Assembly: GCF_022828325.1 (NCBI RefSeq)
Contig: NZ_JAJQJS010000002.1
Span: forward strand, 62,001 to 126,000
Length of the DNA stretch: 64,000 bases
Direction of reading: 5' to 3'
DNA from: Candidatus Nanosynbacter sp. TM7-076
GTDB taxonomy: Bacteria > Patescibacteriota > Saccharimonadia > Saccharimonadales > Saccharimonadaceae
Positions 15,693 to 24,505 of this stretch are shown here, in pieces. Position 1 is the stretch's first letter. Each line of letters begins with the position of its first letter. The notes beneath the pieces are model-generated. The model was not told the origin of the DNA. It saw only the letters and a list, made by a program, of their open reading frames with translations, and made no database searches. The translations under genes and the position numbers were made by a program.

Positions 15693-17210
15693 ATGACGCG
15701 CGAAGAGTTATTATCAATCGCTGAACAAAAATACGACGAAGTGCCAGTATTGGTTTTAACGAGCGCAATCGATTACGCTACGGAAAAGCACGCTGGACAA
15801 AAGCGCAAAAGTGGCGAACCATACATTAATCACCCATTGGCGGTGGCAGGAATTCTAATTGAATGGGGCATGGATATTGATACGGTCGTGGCGGGAGTTT
15901 TACACGACACCGTCGAAGATACCGACGCAACTTTGGACGATTTGGAAAGTTTGTTTGGACGCGATGTGGCGTTTCTGGTGGATGGCGTAACTAAAGTTTC
16001 ACAAGCTCGCGCTGGAATGAGAAACCTGGATAGTTATTTGCCACACACGAAGGACAATTTGACCAAGTTGATGATTGCCGTGGGCGAAGATGTGCGCGTG
16101 ATAATTATCAAGCTAGCCGACCGCCTGCACAATATGCGAACGCTACAATTTATGACACCAGAAAAGCAGAAAAAAATTGCCAGAGAGACAATTGAGGTTT
16201 TTGCGCCGCTTGCCGACCGCTTAAATATGGGGCGAGTTCGCGTTCAATTGGAAGAGCTGAGTTTTAGGTATTTGATGCCGAAAGCTTTTCAGGAAACCAA
16301 AAATTTGATGGACAGTCGACTGAAAAAATCGCAACGAAAATTGGATCACGTTCGCCGCGAAGTTGAAGCGCGACTGAAAGCGGAAAAGCTGGTTTTTCAG
16401 ATGGACGGGCGTGTTAAGAGCGTTTATAGCCTGTTTAAGAAATTGGACAAAGTTGGCGATATCGATAAGATTTATGATCTGATTGCCCTAAGAATAATTG
16501 TCGACGATTTATCAACTGGATATTTGGTTCTGGGGATTTTACACGATATGTATCAGCCAATGTACGAGAGGATTAAAGATTACGTTGCCAATCCAAAGCC
16601 GAATGGATATCAAAGTCTGCACACGACCGTGCAAACTCCGAGCGGACAAATTGTCGAGTTCCAGATTCGAACCAAAGAAATGCACGAATATGCCGAGCGT
16701 GGATTAGCGGCTAGTTTCCATTACAATGAGCAAAAATTGACCGACGCCTATAAAAAAGGAAAAATCGGAACTATGCCAGCCGATTTGTCATGGATTCGCG
16801 AACTTCAGGAAGCCGCTGCTTTAATTAGCGAAGGAAAGCGATTCGACTCCAACAAATTCCGAATGAAGCTGTTTTCTGATAGGATTTTCGTGTACTCACC
16901 AAAGGGCGACATTTATGATTTGCCTCGCGGAGCATTTCCCTTGGATTATGCCTACCGAATTCACTCCGATATCGCGGCGCGCGCAAGTGGCTTTAAGATC
17001 AATGGTGTAATGAAGCCATTCAATTACAAATTACAGCACGGCGACACAATTGAAGTCTTAACAAGCAAATCCGCTCGCCCAAAACCAGATTGGCGGGACG
17101 TCATAATTACACCACACGCCAAAGATAAATTGCGCTTACAATTGTCCCGCTCAAACGGCATCTTACAACAATTAACTGGCGGCGTTTCCTCGTTCTTTCG
17201 ACATAAGTAA
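15693..17210 (+). CDS. rel: RelA/SpoT-family (p)ppGpp synthetase/hydrolase, C-terminally short
   Basis: About 505 aa. The N-terminal HD hydrolase has GEPYINHPLAVAGILIEWG and VLHDTVEDTDA (intact HDxxED). It is followed by the synthetase domain (YDLIALRIIVDD, KPNGYQSLHTTVQTPSGQ, EFQIRTKEMHEYAE) and a TGS domain (FVYSPKGDIYDLPRGAFPLD). It stops there and lacks the helical, zinc-finger and ACT regions of full-length Rel (about 730 aa), which sense the ribosome. The start at 15693 is chosen because TATAAT (15681-15686) ends six bases before it; a longer in-frame ORF would overlap this promoter. Both catalytic halves look intact. Confidence 0.92.
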   Translation: MTREELLSIAEQKYDEVPVLVLTSAIDYATEKHAGQKRKSGEPYINHPLAVAGILIEWGMDIDTVVAGVLHDTVEDTDATLDDLESLFGRDVAFLVDGVTKVSQARAGMRNLDSYLPHTKDNLTKLMIAVGEDVRVIIIKLADRLHNMRTLQFMTPEKQKKIARETIEVFAPLADRLNMGRVRVQLEELSFRYLMPKAFQETKNLMDSRLKKSQRKLDHVRREVEARLKAEKLVFQMDGRVKSVYSLFKKLDKVGDIDKIYDLIALRIIVDDLSTGYLVLGILHDMYQPMYERIKDYVANPKPNGYQSLHTTVQTPSGQIVEFQIRTKEMHEYAERGLAASFHYNEQKLTDAYKKGKIGTMPADLSWIRELQEAAALISEGKRFDSNKFRMKLFSDRIFVYSPKGDIYDLPRGAFPLDYAYRIHSDIAARASGFKINGVMKPFNYKLQHGDTIEVLTSKSARPKPDWRDVIITPHAKDKLRLQLSRSNGILQQLTGGVSSFFRHK

Positions 17211-17236
17211 CGCTCGCCAGTCTCCCAGGTTTTAAT
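17175..17236 (+). terminator. Likely terminator overlapping the end of rel
   Basis: ACTGGCGGCGTT (17175-17186) pairs with AACGCTCGCCAGT (17209-17221) with one bulged base, followed by a weak T run (GGTTTTAATC). The left arm lies inside the coding region. Confidence 0.45.
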
Positions 17237-17253
17237 CAATAATCAAACGCAAT

Positions 17254-17784
17254 TTATTTTTCGTTCCAACGAGTAATTGACTCGCGGATAATTTGCTTCG
17301 CTCTTTCTGCGTCGCCGAATCCCTTGACTACTGTCGAACCAGGCCTCTTCAAATCCTTGTAGTGATTGAAGTGGTGCTCGATTTGCTTCAACAATTGCGG
17401 AGGTAGGTCTTCTAGTGAGTTGATTGCGTTGCCAGTGTTTCGGTCGTCGGCTGGCACAACGATAACCTTGTCGTCAACTTCATTATCGTCAACAAATTCC
17501 AACACGCCGATAACTTTTGCTTCCATAAAAATACCGGTCGTCAACGGTTCGTCAGTGATAATTAGCGCGTCCAATTCGTCGCCATCTTCATCCAAAGTTT
17601 GTGGAATGAAACCGTAGTTTGTTGGCTTTGCAAAAATAGCTGGCTCAACACGGTCCAACTGCATCACTGCAAGCTCACGATTCCACTCAATTTTATGACT
17701 TGATCCCTGTGGAATCTCAACAACCACATTTACGATGCCGTTTTCGACATCACCAGGTGTTAAAATTTGATTAAAATCTGCCAT
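17254..17784 (-). CDS. ppa: Inorganic pyrophosphatase (family I)
   Basis: A 176-aa protein with VVVEIPQGSSHKIEWN, NYGFIPQTLDEDGDELDALI (the metal-binding D-x-D-x-x-D signature) and IVVPADDR. It hydrolyses pyrophosphate made by biosynthetic reactions. It follows trxB by three bases, as the last gene of an FKBP-trxB-ppa operon. Length is typical of bacterial family I enzymes. The rel gene runs towards it from the left. Confidence 0.95.
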   Translation of the reverse strand: MADFNQILTPGDVENGIVNVVVEIPQGSSHKIEWNRELAVMQLDRVEPAIFAKPTNYGFIPQTLDEDGDELDALIITDEPLTTGIFMEAKVIGVLEFVDDNEVDDKVIVVPADDRNTGNAINSLEDLPPQLLKQIEHHFNHYKDLKRPGSTVVKGFGDAERAKQIIRESITRWNEK

Positions 17785-17787
17785 TTT

Positions 17788-18720
17788 TTACTCCTCTCTG
17801 GCTTTTTCTTGTAAATATTCACGAATCTGCAGCGCTGCCACCGCACCTTCACCAACCGCCGAAGCGATTTGCATAGTTGCCCCCGAGCGCACATCACCAG
17901 AAGCAAAAACGCCAGGAATATTAGTGTGCAGGTATTCGTCAGTAATAATGTGTCCGCCCAAATCCAACTCGACATCCGAGTTTGCTAGGAATTGTGTGTT
18001 TGGAATTAGCCCGATAAATACAAACAATCCATCAGCAGTAAACTCTTTCTGTTCGCCGTTTTGGGTCGATTTAACGCCGTAAAACTTATCGTCCTTGACA
18101 ATAATTTCATCAGTCGTTGCACCGATGTGAACGGTAATTTTTCCATCATCGACATATTTCTGCAAATCTTTTTGCAAAATATCACTGGCGCGCAATTTAC
18201 TGCGAACTAGCAGATCAATATGGCTAGCGTATCGCGTCAAAAATATCGCTTCCTGCACGGCAGAATTTCCACCGCCGACAACGATTAGATTTTTATCACG
18301 ATAAAACGCGCCGTCGCAAGTCGCACAGTAATGCACGCCTCGACCATATAATTCGTCTTCGCCCGGAACGCCTAATTTGCGGTGGTTCGAGCCAGTCGCT
18401 AGTAAAACTGACTTCGCGCGGACAGATTGACCGTCAATTGTCAGCTCCAACTCGCCATCAACTTGCTTCAATTCCGTCACGTCGCCATACTCAATCTTCG
18501 CACCAAATCGCTCCGCTTGTTGTTGCAATTCAGACGCCAATTTCATTCCGGTAACGCCCTCAGCAAATCCAGGATAATTGTCAATTTGATCAGTAATCGC
18601 CGCCATTCCGCCGACCACGCCACGCTCATATAGCGTCGTGTAGACATCTTCGCGCGACAAGTAAATTGCCGCCGTTAACGCGCTTGGACCAGCGCCAACA
18701 ATAACAACATCTTTAGACAT
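17788..18720 (-). CDS. trxB: Thioredoxin reductase
   Basis: A 310-aa flavoprotein with the FAD-binding DVVIVGAGPSALTAAIYLS, the redox pair CATCDGAFYRDK (about residue 135), the NADPH-binding VVGGGNSAVQEAIFL and the C-terminal FAD contact GVFASGDVRSGATMQIASA. It reduces thioredoxin with NADPH; a thioredoxin gene is at 55.8 kb. The ATG overlaps the end of the FKBP gene by eight bases. Confidence 0.96.
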   Translation of the reverse strand: MSKDVVIVGAGPSALTAAIYLSREDVYTTLYERGVVGGMAAITDQIDNYPGFAEGVTGMKLASELQQQAERFGAKIEYGDVTELKQVDGELELTIDGQSVRAKSVLLATGSNHRKLGVPGEDELYGRGVHYCATCDGAFYRDKNLIVVGGGNSAVQEAIFLTRYASHIDLLVRSKLRASDILQKDLQKYVDDGKITVHIGATTDEIIVKDDKFYGVKSTQNGEQKEFTADGLFVFIGLIPNTQFLANSDVELDLGGHIITDEYLHTNIPGVFASGDVRSGATMQIASAVGEGAVAALQIREYLQEKAREE

Positions 18721-19390
18721 TAAAACCTCGCGATCGATAATATTGCTTCATCACTTCTGGCATTTCTGGCTCTGGAATATCGGCTGGCTTTTCAATAGCC
18801 ATCACCACAAACTTAAGCGGAGAATTTGCAGGAATTTTATCGCCCTGAGCTTTGTCGCCATAAGCCTTGTTGGCTGGAATTGTTAGTTCGCGCACACCGC
18901 CAATTTTCATACCAATCAAACCCTCTTTCCAGCCCTGAATGACCGCAGTATTCGCTGGACCGTCCATATTGAGCGGAGCTTTCAGTTTGCCGTCAGCGAT
19001 TGATTGATCGAAAATCTCACCCTTAGCGTTCCAGCCAATGTAATAAACAGCCAATTTGGTGTCGTCCTTAACTTCAGCGCCTTCGCCCTCGACCAAATCT
19101 TCCTTGACAAGCTCTTTCACATCACCGGCTTCAAACGCGCCAACTCGCGAGCTAAACTCAGAAAACTTACCGTAATATTTTTGACTCAATTCATTAGCCT
19201 GAGCTTCTACTTTCTTTTTCCGTTCGTCAGTAGCCTTGGTGTATTCATCCTGAGCTTTCTTAAACGCGGCTTGATCTTTGGCTTCATTTCCAGGCGCCAC
19301 CATCATAGCGACAAATCCGCCAACGGTCCCCAAAAACATCATGCCGGCAATAACCCAAATACCTATTCTCTGGCCTTTTGTAGTTGCCAT
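18713..19390 (-). CDS. Membrane-anchored FKBP-type peptidyl-prolyl isomerase
   Basis: A 225-aa protein with an N-terminal hydrophobic anchor (about residues 9-30), a long Lys/Glu-rich helix that may be a coiled coil (AAFKKAQDEYTKATDERKKK) and a C-terminal FKBP domain (LAVYYIGWNAKGEIFDQSIA, VIQGWKEGLIGMKIGGVREL, IPANKAYGDKAQ, IPANSPLKFVV). It should fold proteins outside the membrane. It is the first gene of the FKBP-trxB-ppa operon, and an AGGAGG-like site precedes ATG 19390. Confidence 0.9.
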   Translation of the reverse strand: MATTKGQRIGIWVIAGMMFLGTVGGFVAMMVAPGNEAKDQAAFKKAQDEYTKATDERKKKVEAQANELSQKYYGKFSEFSSRVGAFEAGDVKELVKEDLVEGEGAEVKDDTKLAVYYIGWNAKGEIFDQSIADGKLKAPLNMDGPANTAVIQGWKEGLIGMKIGGVRELTIPANKAYGDKAQGDKIPANSPLKFVVMAIEKPADIPEPEMPEVMKQYYRSRGFNV

Positions 19391-19448
19391 ATTCCTCCTT
19401 TATTTACCTTTCAATTATAGCAATTTTTATCAAGCGCAACAAATCACG

Positions 19449-21962
19449 TTAAACCTGAGCGGCGTCAAATTCTTCCGCAGCCATCGCGGCAATTTCCTCA
19501 ATAATCGGCGCAATGTCTTTATCTTCCAGCGTCCGCTCGGCGCTCATAAACTTTACATTCAAAGTTACAGTTTTTGTCGAATCGTCATTTTTTGGCTGAT
19601 ATATCGCAATCGGCGTTATGCTAATTTGTAACTCACCGTGTTTTTTCGCGACTTCTTCAGCACAAGCATAAACCTTCGCATAATCAACATTCGAATCCAT
19701 TTTCAATGAAATATCCCTGGCAGTCGACGGAAAACGACTTAACGGCTGGTAATTATAGCCCTGATTTTTACTCAGATTTTCCTGCAATTTTTCAATACCA
19801 ATAGAAAACGCCGCGGTGTAATCTGGCAATTTGAAATTACGTCGGGCAGATGAAACCAGCTCGCCAACAATTCCCAAATTATCACCGTTCTTCGCCATAA
19901 TCCAAGCGCTACGTTTCGCATCAAATGGCGCTGGGACGTCGCTGTCAGATTCCGCAATCTTCACAAAATCAACCTCAACGCTCAAATCTTTCATCAGCCT
20001 TTCGGCAATTTTTCTCACCTTGTAAAACGGCGCGCCAGTTTGAGGTTTTTTATTCGCATAAACTCCGTCAATGAAAGTCTTTTCAATCGGCAAATTATCA
20101 TCGTTAAATCCTAATTTCTTATCGTGAATTTTGCCAATTTCAAACAGCATAAATTCGTCATGTTCAGATTTTATATTGGCGTGAACTTTATCCAGCAAAC
20201 TCGGCAAAATGCTAATTCGGTAATATTGCAAGTCTGGACTAAGCGCATTACTCAAGCGATACGCACGGCTCGGATCTTGCTCGGAATTTTTCAAAACTCG
20301 CTCATGAACGAAACTATATGTCAAAACTTCGTTCGCTCCAGCTCGCGACAAACTTTGACGAATTCTCTGTTTCAATTCACGACGCTCATTCTTCGGCGCA
20401 GGCTTAATGCTTCGCTCTGGCAAATGGCGCGGCAATCTATCAAAGCCGTATAATCGCCCAACTTCCTCAACAATATCCTCAGGAAGCTCAATATCTGTTC
20501 GCCAAAATGGACTGTAAACCATCACGCCAGCTTCGCCATATTTATTACCATCGTCAACGATAAATTCAACATTCTTTAGTAGCGCCTCAATCTCATTCTC
20601 AGTAAAGTCAACACCCAGGCGTTCTTCGACAAACCTTTTAGGAATCAACAATCCACCGTGCCAGTGCTTACCATCGACCAACACTTGTCGCAATGAAGAA
20701 TGATTCTTAAATAGAATAGGACTAGCTTGCTCACCACCAACCATACCAATTAACCATTTTAAGACAGGGTCAATTTGTGCTGGCGACTGTCCCTTATTGA
20801 AACGGGTCAGCGCATCTGTAAAAATTCCGTGGCGCATAGCCGTACGTCGCAGTGCGTACATATCAAAATTGGCACATTCAAGGACAATATTCTTCGTTTC
20901 AGCCGAAACTTCAGTATCAACTCCGCCCATAATTCCAGCTAGCCCAATCACACCTTCGCCGTCAGCAATCACAATATCGTCAGCCGTCAATTCATATTCC
21001 TTGCCATTAAGCAAACCGACTTTCTCGCCATCGCGCGCCATTCGTACGCCAAGTTTATGCCCGCGCAACTTGTCGTAATCATAAGCGTGAGTCGGCTGTG
21101 CCGTCATAAACATCACGTAGTTTGTCGCGTCAACAATATTGTTAATTGACTTTCCGCCCATCGCCACCAATTGACATTGCAGCCACAACGGACTTGGATG
21201 AATATCTACATTTTTTATAGCAATCACAGAGAATGCGGGCGCAAGCTCATTAGCTTCATTAAACACTTCAAGCTCTAAGCCATCGCTATCTGCAAATTCT
21301 TGAATAGCATTATACCAGTCAGGACTATTAAACTGCTGATGAAAAATGCCAGCAATCTCGCGCGCCACACCAAGTTGCCCAAAACAATCCGGCCTGTGCG
21401 TAAACATCTTATTCTCAATTTCCAGCACGTAATCATCCAGCCCAAAAACTTCAGCAAAACTTGCGCCAGCCTGAAGTGTAACGCCTGCCGGAATATCATG
21501 TTCATTAATCTCGATAATTCCCTCGTGATCCGTACCAATCGCCAGCTCATCAGCCGCCGCCAACATACCCTGACTTAAGATTCCACGCAGCGGTCGCGCA
21601 TCCAGTACGAACGGCTCTGCGTCATCAAAACTCGCTGGGACGGTACTTTTTGGTGGCAACCAAATTGCCCACATATCAGCATGAACATTCGGCGCACCGC
21701 AAACCACTTGCACATAACCATTGTCATCCCTTGGAACATCCGCTACGCCACCATCGTCAATTTTAGTCACACTCAAACGATCCGCATTCGGATGCTTTTC
21801 ACACTCAACAACCCGCACAATGCGCGCGCCACCATATTTGGCCTTCAGGTCAATCACTTCCTCAACACCACCAAGCTGCTGATTTACCCGCGACACCAAT
21901 TCATCAACTGGCGGCAACTCAAAATTAATCAATTGTTTTATAAGATTTAAGCTAACTTTCAT
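19449..21962 (-). CDS. pheT: Phenylalanyl-tRNA synthetase beta subunit
   Basis: An 837-aa protein. The order is the N-terminal region MKVSLNLIKQLINFELPPVD, an EMAP/tRNA-binding part (VVECEKHPNADRLSVTKID), the B3/B4 editing region, B5, the catalytic-like core (LPEDIVEEVGRLYGFDRLPR) and the ferredoxin-like anticodon-binding end (SRFPSTARDISLKM). It forms the alpha2-beta2 enzyme with PheS, whose gene is 6.2 kb away (28156-29199), an unusual separation. TATAAT at 21972-21977 (minus) with TG one base before it gives an extended -10 promoter nine bases from the ATG. Its 5' region is imperfectly duplicated at 22449-22492. Confidence 0.97.
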   Translation of the reverse strand: MKVSLNLIKQLINFELPPVDELVSRVNQQLGGVEEVIDLKAKYGGARIVRVVECEKHPNADRLSVTKIDDGGVADVPRDDNGYVQVVCGAPNVHADMWAIWLPPKSTVPASFDDAEPFVLDARPLRGILSQGMLAAADELAIGTDHEGIIEINEHDIPAGVTLQAGASFAEVFGLDDYVLEIENKMFTHRPDCFGQLGVAREIAGIFHQQFNSPDWYNAIQEFADSDGLELEVFNEANELAPAFSVIAIKNVDIHPSPLWLQCQLVAMGGKSINNIVDATNYVMFMTAQPTHAYDYDKLRGHKLGVRMARDGEKVGLLNGKEYELTADDIVIADGEGVIGLAGIMGGVDTEVSAETKNIVLECANFDMYALRRTAMRHGIFTDALTRFNKGQSPAQIDPVLKWLIGMVGGEQASPILFKNHSSLRQVLVDGKHWHGGLLIPKRFVEERLGVDFTENEIEALLKNVEFIVDDGNKYGEAGVMVYSPFWRTDIELPEDIVEEVGRLYGFDRLPRHLPERSIKPAPKNERRELKQRIRQSLSRAGANEVLTYSFVHERVLKNSEQDPSRAYRLSNALSPDLQYYRISILPSLLDKVHANIKSEHDEFMLFEIGKIHDKKLGFNDDNLPIEKTFIDGVYANKKPQTGAPFYKVRKIAERLMKDLSVEVDFVKIAESDSDVPAPFDAKRSAWIMAKNGDNLGIVGELVSSARRNFKLPDYTAAFSIGIEKLQENLSKNQGYNYQPLSRFPSTARDISLKMDSNVDYAKVYACAEEVAKKHGELQISITPIAIYQPKNDDSTKTVTLNVKFMSAERTLEDKDIAPIIEEIAAMAAEEFDAAQV

Positions 21963-21982
21963 ACTAATATAATTATATCATC
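21939..21982. repeat. Direct repeat A1: pheT 5' end and promoter
   Basis: This 44-base stretch (first codons of pheT plus its promoter) matches 22449-22492 at 35 of 44 positions without gaps, same orientation. The two copies bracket the candidate structured element and the 91-aa orphan gene. Confidence 0.65.
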
Positions 21983-22031
21983 TTACCAGCAAGTAATCGA
22001 CCTTAGAAAACTACAAATAACAAAGGCAAAA

Positions 22032-22128
22032 TTACTCTAGAGTAAAATACAGCCGTCCTTGAACAAGCGGGAGATAATCCCCAAGGACACTCCTCTCTTC
22101 AGACTTGGAGAAGGGTCATTCCCTGAAT
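22032..22128 (+). other. Palindrome and hairpin region upstream of the 91-aa orphan gene
   Basis: A perfect 14-base palindrome TTACTCTAGAGTAA (22032-22045) overlaps a possible -10 box TAAAAT (22043-22048). It is followed by GTCCTTG/CAAGGAC arms enclosing a second hairpin GGGA-GATAA-TCCC. This could be an operator plus a short structured RNA, or an upstream element of pheT read on the other strand. There is no clear -35 box and no known RNA family is recognised. Confidence 0.4.
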
Positions 22129-22140
22129 TATAATATAGCT

Positions 22141-22416
22141 ATGAACTATGATAGATATCTAGAACTACAAACTCGCCTAGAATGGTTTTACGATTTTCAT
22201 CCAGAGTTTTTTAATAATATTTCACCCGAACAGAAGAAACTGCTACAGAATACATTCCTGTACGATATGCCCGACGAACACTATCCGAAGTCATTGCGGG
22301 ATTTTTATGATAAGAATATCGATAACCAGCCAACACTTCAGAACGATATGTTCTTAGCGGTAGATGCTTTATATAAAGCGGCGGGAGCTGGAAGCTTGTT
22401 TGACTATGATGAATAA
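22141..22416 (+). CDS. Small acidic protein, function unknown
   Basis: A 91-aa protein starting MNYDRYLELQTRLEWFYDFH, rich in aromatic and acidic residues with no membrane segment or recognised motif. The ATG lies exactly six bases after TATAAT (22129-22134), so it is leaderless. It sits with the upstream hairpin region between the two copies of the 44-base pheT-derived repeat, which suggests it was inserted here. The function is unknown. Confidence 0.65.
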   Translation: MNYDRYLELQTRLEWFYDFHPEFFNNISPEQKKLLQNTFLYDMPDEHYPKSLRDFYDKNIDNQPTLQNDMFLAVDALYKAAGAGSLFDYDE

Positions 22417-22448
22417 AGCTTTTCTTCACACAAACACACCACCAAGCT

Positions 22449-22492
22449 TATAAGCTTTAGACTAACTTCCATACTGATATAATAAACTCATG
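22449..22492. repeat. Direct repeat A2: decayed copy of the pheT 5' region
   Basis: Matches 21939-21982 at 35 of 44 positions. Read on the plus strand this copy now supplies the TATAAT box (22478-22483) and start codon of the M16-like gene, so a duplicated gene start has become a promoter in the opposite direction. Confidence 0.65.
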
Positions 22493-23389
22493 ATTCACAA
22501 CTTGCATTCAGCATATTCTTTACCAGCAAACCACGACACATGTCACTTATTTGAGCATCTGATTATTAGGCAATTCTTAAAGGAATCGGAAAAAATTGGC
22601 GGTAACCGGGCTTTCGTTGGAAAATTGGATGGCACGACTAGTGAATCAAGCGTATTTTTTACGTCCGCACTATTCACAAGCGAGTCTAATACATTATTTG
22701 AAGAAATCATCAACGATACTACACCTTTTGAAGAGTCTCTTATTCGACAGTCCATCGCACACATAGAAGCCGAGATGCAATCCAACATTGATATAGCAGA
22801 CATGACACTACTACAAGAACAGCTCGCTCTTTGTCAAAAATATTTTATCGATAGTCAAAAAACCACTCCCAGCAATTCACGCTCAAAATCTAAGATTTCT
22901 CCTCTTAAAATCAGCCATAGTCCGAAGGATTTTACAGACGTTAAGATTGCTGTAGAAATCGCCGACGCCAGCGATGAATTGACTGCCGCATTTTTCTGCA
23001 CATACCCAATACTTTTAGATCTAGTGCGCGACATTTGTTTCGATAAAATCTCATCCTACCCATCCAGCCCCGGAAAGTTTATAGCGTACTATGACGGAAA
23101 TTACACCAGCCAAACATACACCGTAAAAAATACAGACCTTGCTCGACTGAGCTCAAGTGAAACTATACAGACATATTTACAAAGCTTTAACATATCCTTG
23201 CACGCAACCGACCTAAGAAACCTTGCCGAAGCTTTCACGTCTGACCCATTTTATATTTCAGTGCCCATATATTTTTATCAACAAACCGCCACGCCACTAT
23301 CCAGAAATGACCTAGCGAAAACTATAAACGTCGCAAATATGAACGCAATCCTAAAACAAGTAAAGGCGACGATAATCCTGGATTATTAG
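22490..23389 (+). CDS. Divergent single-domain M16 (insulinase-like) metallopeptidase homologue
   Basis: A 299-aa protein. Near the start NHDTCHLFEHLIIRQFLKES holds the inverted zinc motif HxxEH (His19, Glu22, His23). About 70 residues later ESLIRQSIAHIEAEMQSNI resembles the helix with the third zinc ligand Glu (Glu93 or Glu95). This spacing fits M16 peptidases. It is much shorter than processing-protease homologues and has a single half-domain, so it may act as a dimer or with a partner. It has no signal peptide. TATAAT ends six bases before the ATG (leaderless). The call rests on motif and spacing; the rest is highly divergent. Confidence 0.55.
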   Translation: MIHNLHSAYSLPANHDTCHLFEHLIIRQFLKESEKIGGNRAFVGKLDGTTSESSVFFTSALFTSESNTLFEEIINDTTPFEESLIRQSIAHIEAEMQSNIDIADMTLLQEQLALCQKYFIDSQKTTPSNSRSKSKISPLKISHSPKDFTDVKIAVEIADASDELTAAFFCTYPILLDLVRDICFDKISSYPSSPGKFIAYYDGNYTSQTYTVKNTDLARLSSSETIQTYLQSFNISLHATDLRNLAEAFTSDPFYISVPIYFYQQTATPLSRNDLAKTINVANMNAILKQVKATIILDY

Positions 23390-23456
23390 CTCTAGCTGAT
23401 TTTCTAGTAGAGAAAGGATTCTGAAGAAGAAATATTTACGCCGCCAATACGCAAGC

Positions 23457-23798
23457 TTATTGACAAACTCTAAACTCAATACCAATCACTCCATAAATCT
23501 TTTGGTCTTCAATAGAATAAAATTCAGAAATTTGATTTTCTAACCATTCGACATTATCACCGCCGAACTTTCGCGGATTATTATGAGAAAATAAGTCACG
23601 AAATGTCGCGTATCTCAGCAAACCAACAACCTCAGTGGTAACAGTTTGCTCAGAATTATCTCTATTTGTAAAAATAATCCGATACCCGATCTGGATTTTC
23701 TGTCGTTTGGCGTCATATAATCGCGACTCGATAGTCTTATTGCCAGAAATAATAGCATTAAACGGCTCGGCCGCCAATTTTAATTGGTGTATGGTCAT
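23457..23798 (-). CDS. ASCH-domain protein
   Basis: About 113 aa from MTIHQLKLAAEPFNAIISGN, with the ASCH hallmark GNKTIESRLYDAKRQKIQIG (K..E.R) and RIIFTNRD, then EVVGLLRYATFRDLF. ASCH domains are PUA-like and are thought to bind RNA; one member is an N4-acetylcytidine amidohydrolase. The start is set at residue 19 of the longer reading frame because family members begin at this point; an AGAAAGG site lies upstream. Divergent from the CYTH gene. The substrate is unknown. Confidence 0.8.
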   Translation of the reverse strand: MTIHQLKLAAEPFNAIISGNKTIESRLYDAKRQKIQIGYRIIFTNRDNSEQTVTTEVVGLLRYATFRDLFSHNNPRKFGGDNVEWLENQISEFYSIEDQKIYGVIGIEFRVCQ

Positions 23799-23883
23799 AA
23801 AATTATTTGCCTTTCTTGCTATAATTAAACCATCATATAAATAAATATTCAAATATCTACACTTTCATAAGAAAGGCTATCAA

Positions 23884-24450
23884 ATGACTAAAGAATTACT
23901 AGAAATCGAACGCAAGCGCCAGCTAACGGGCAATATTGAAGAGCTAATCGGGCGACTGCAAAACATCGGTTTTGAATTAAAGAGTAATCTTCGCGAAATT
24001 GATACATATTATTCTCGTCCTGATGTCGACTTTATGCAAACGGTTGAATGCCTGCGGATTCGCCAGCGTGATAGTTTTGCTGAGGTAACTTATAAGCCAG
24101 CAACGACCACTGCAACACATACGGAGAATAATGTAATCATTAAGCCCGAGACGAATCTGCCAATTCAACCCGAAGATACAGCAACCGCCAAGCAGCTACT
24201 GGCAAACCTCGGTATGGTGCAACTGGTCGAGGTCAACAAATACCGTCGCTCGTTTCAGTCCTCTGATTTTCCGCAGGCAACGGTAGCCATCGACAAAATC
24301 AAAGACGCTGAGACTTTCGTGGAAGTTGAGGTTTTATCGGATGATGAAACCAGTGCGCTGATGATGATTAGTGAAATTGAAACCAAACTCGGTCTGGATT
24401 CAATGGGAATTGTGACGCGACCTTATCGAGACATTTGTATGGGCTATTAA
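23884..24450 (+). CDS. CYTH-domain protein (class IV adenylate cyclase/ThTPase-like)
   Basis: A 188-aa protein opening with LEIERKRQLTGN, the ExExK metal/phosphate-binding signature of CYTH proteins, followed by LREIDTYYSRPDVDFMQTVE, LRIRQRDSFAEVTYKPA and the final ETFVEVEVLSDDE. CYTH enzymes act on triphosphates (cAMP synthesis, thiamine triphosphate or tripolyphosphate hydrolysis); the substrate here is unknown. AGAAAGG lies seven bases before the ATG. Length is normal for the family. Confidence 0.85.
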   Translation: MTKELLEIERKRQLTGNIEELIGRLQNIGFELKSNLREIDTYYSRPDVDFMQTVECLRIRQRDSFAEVTYKPATTTATHTENNVIIKPETNLPIQPEDTATAKQLLANLGMVQLVEVNKYRRSFQSSDFPQATVAIDKIKDAETFVEVEVLSDDETSALMMISEIETKLGLDSMGIVTRPYRDICMGY

Positions 24451-24505
24451 GAACGCTGACGCCACAAAACTTCACAACTCCACTCACAACCAATATAATA
24501 TACCC

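Noticed and set aside
21963..22140. T-box riboswitch for pheT
   Set aside because: No T-box sequence (GGTGGnACC) or specifier stem was found, and the -10 box lies only nine bases before the pheT ATG.
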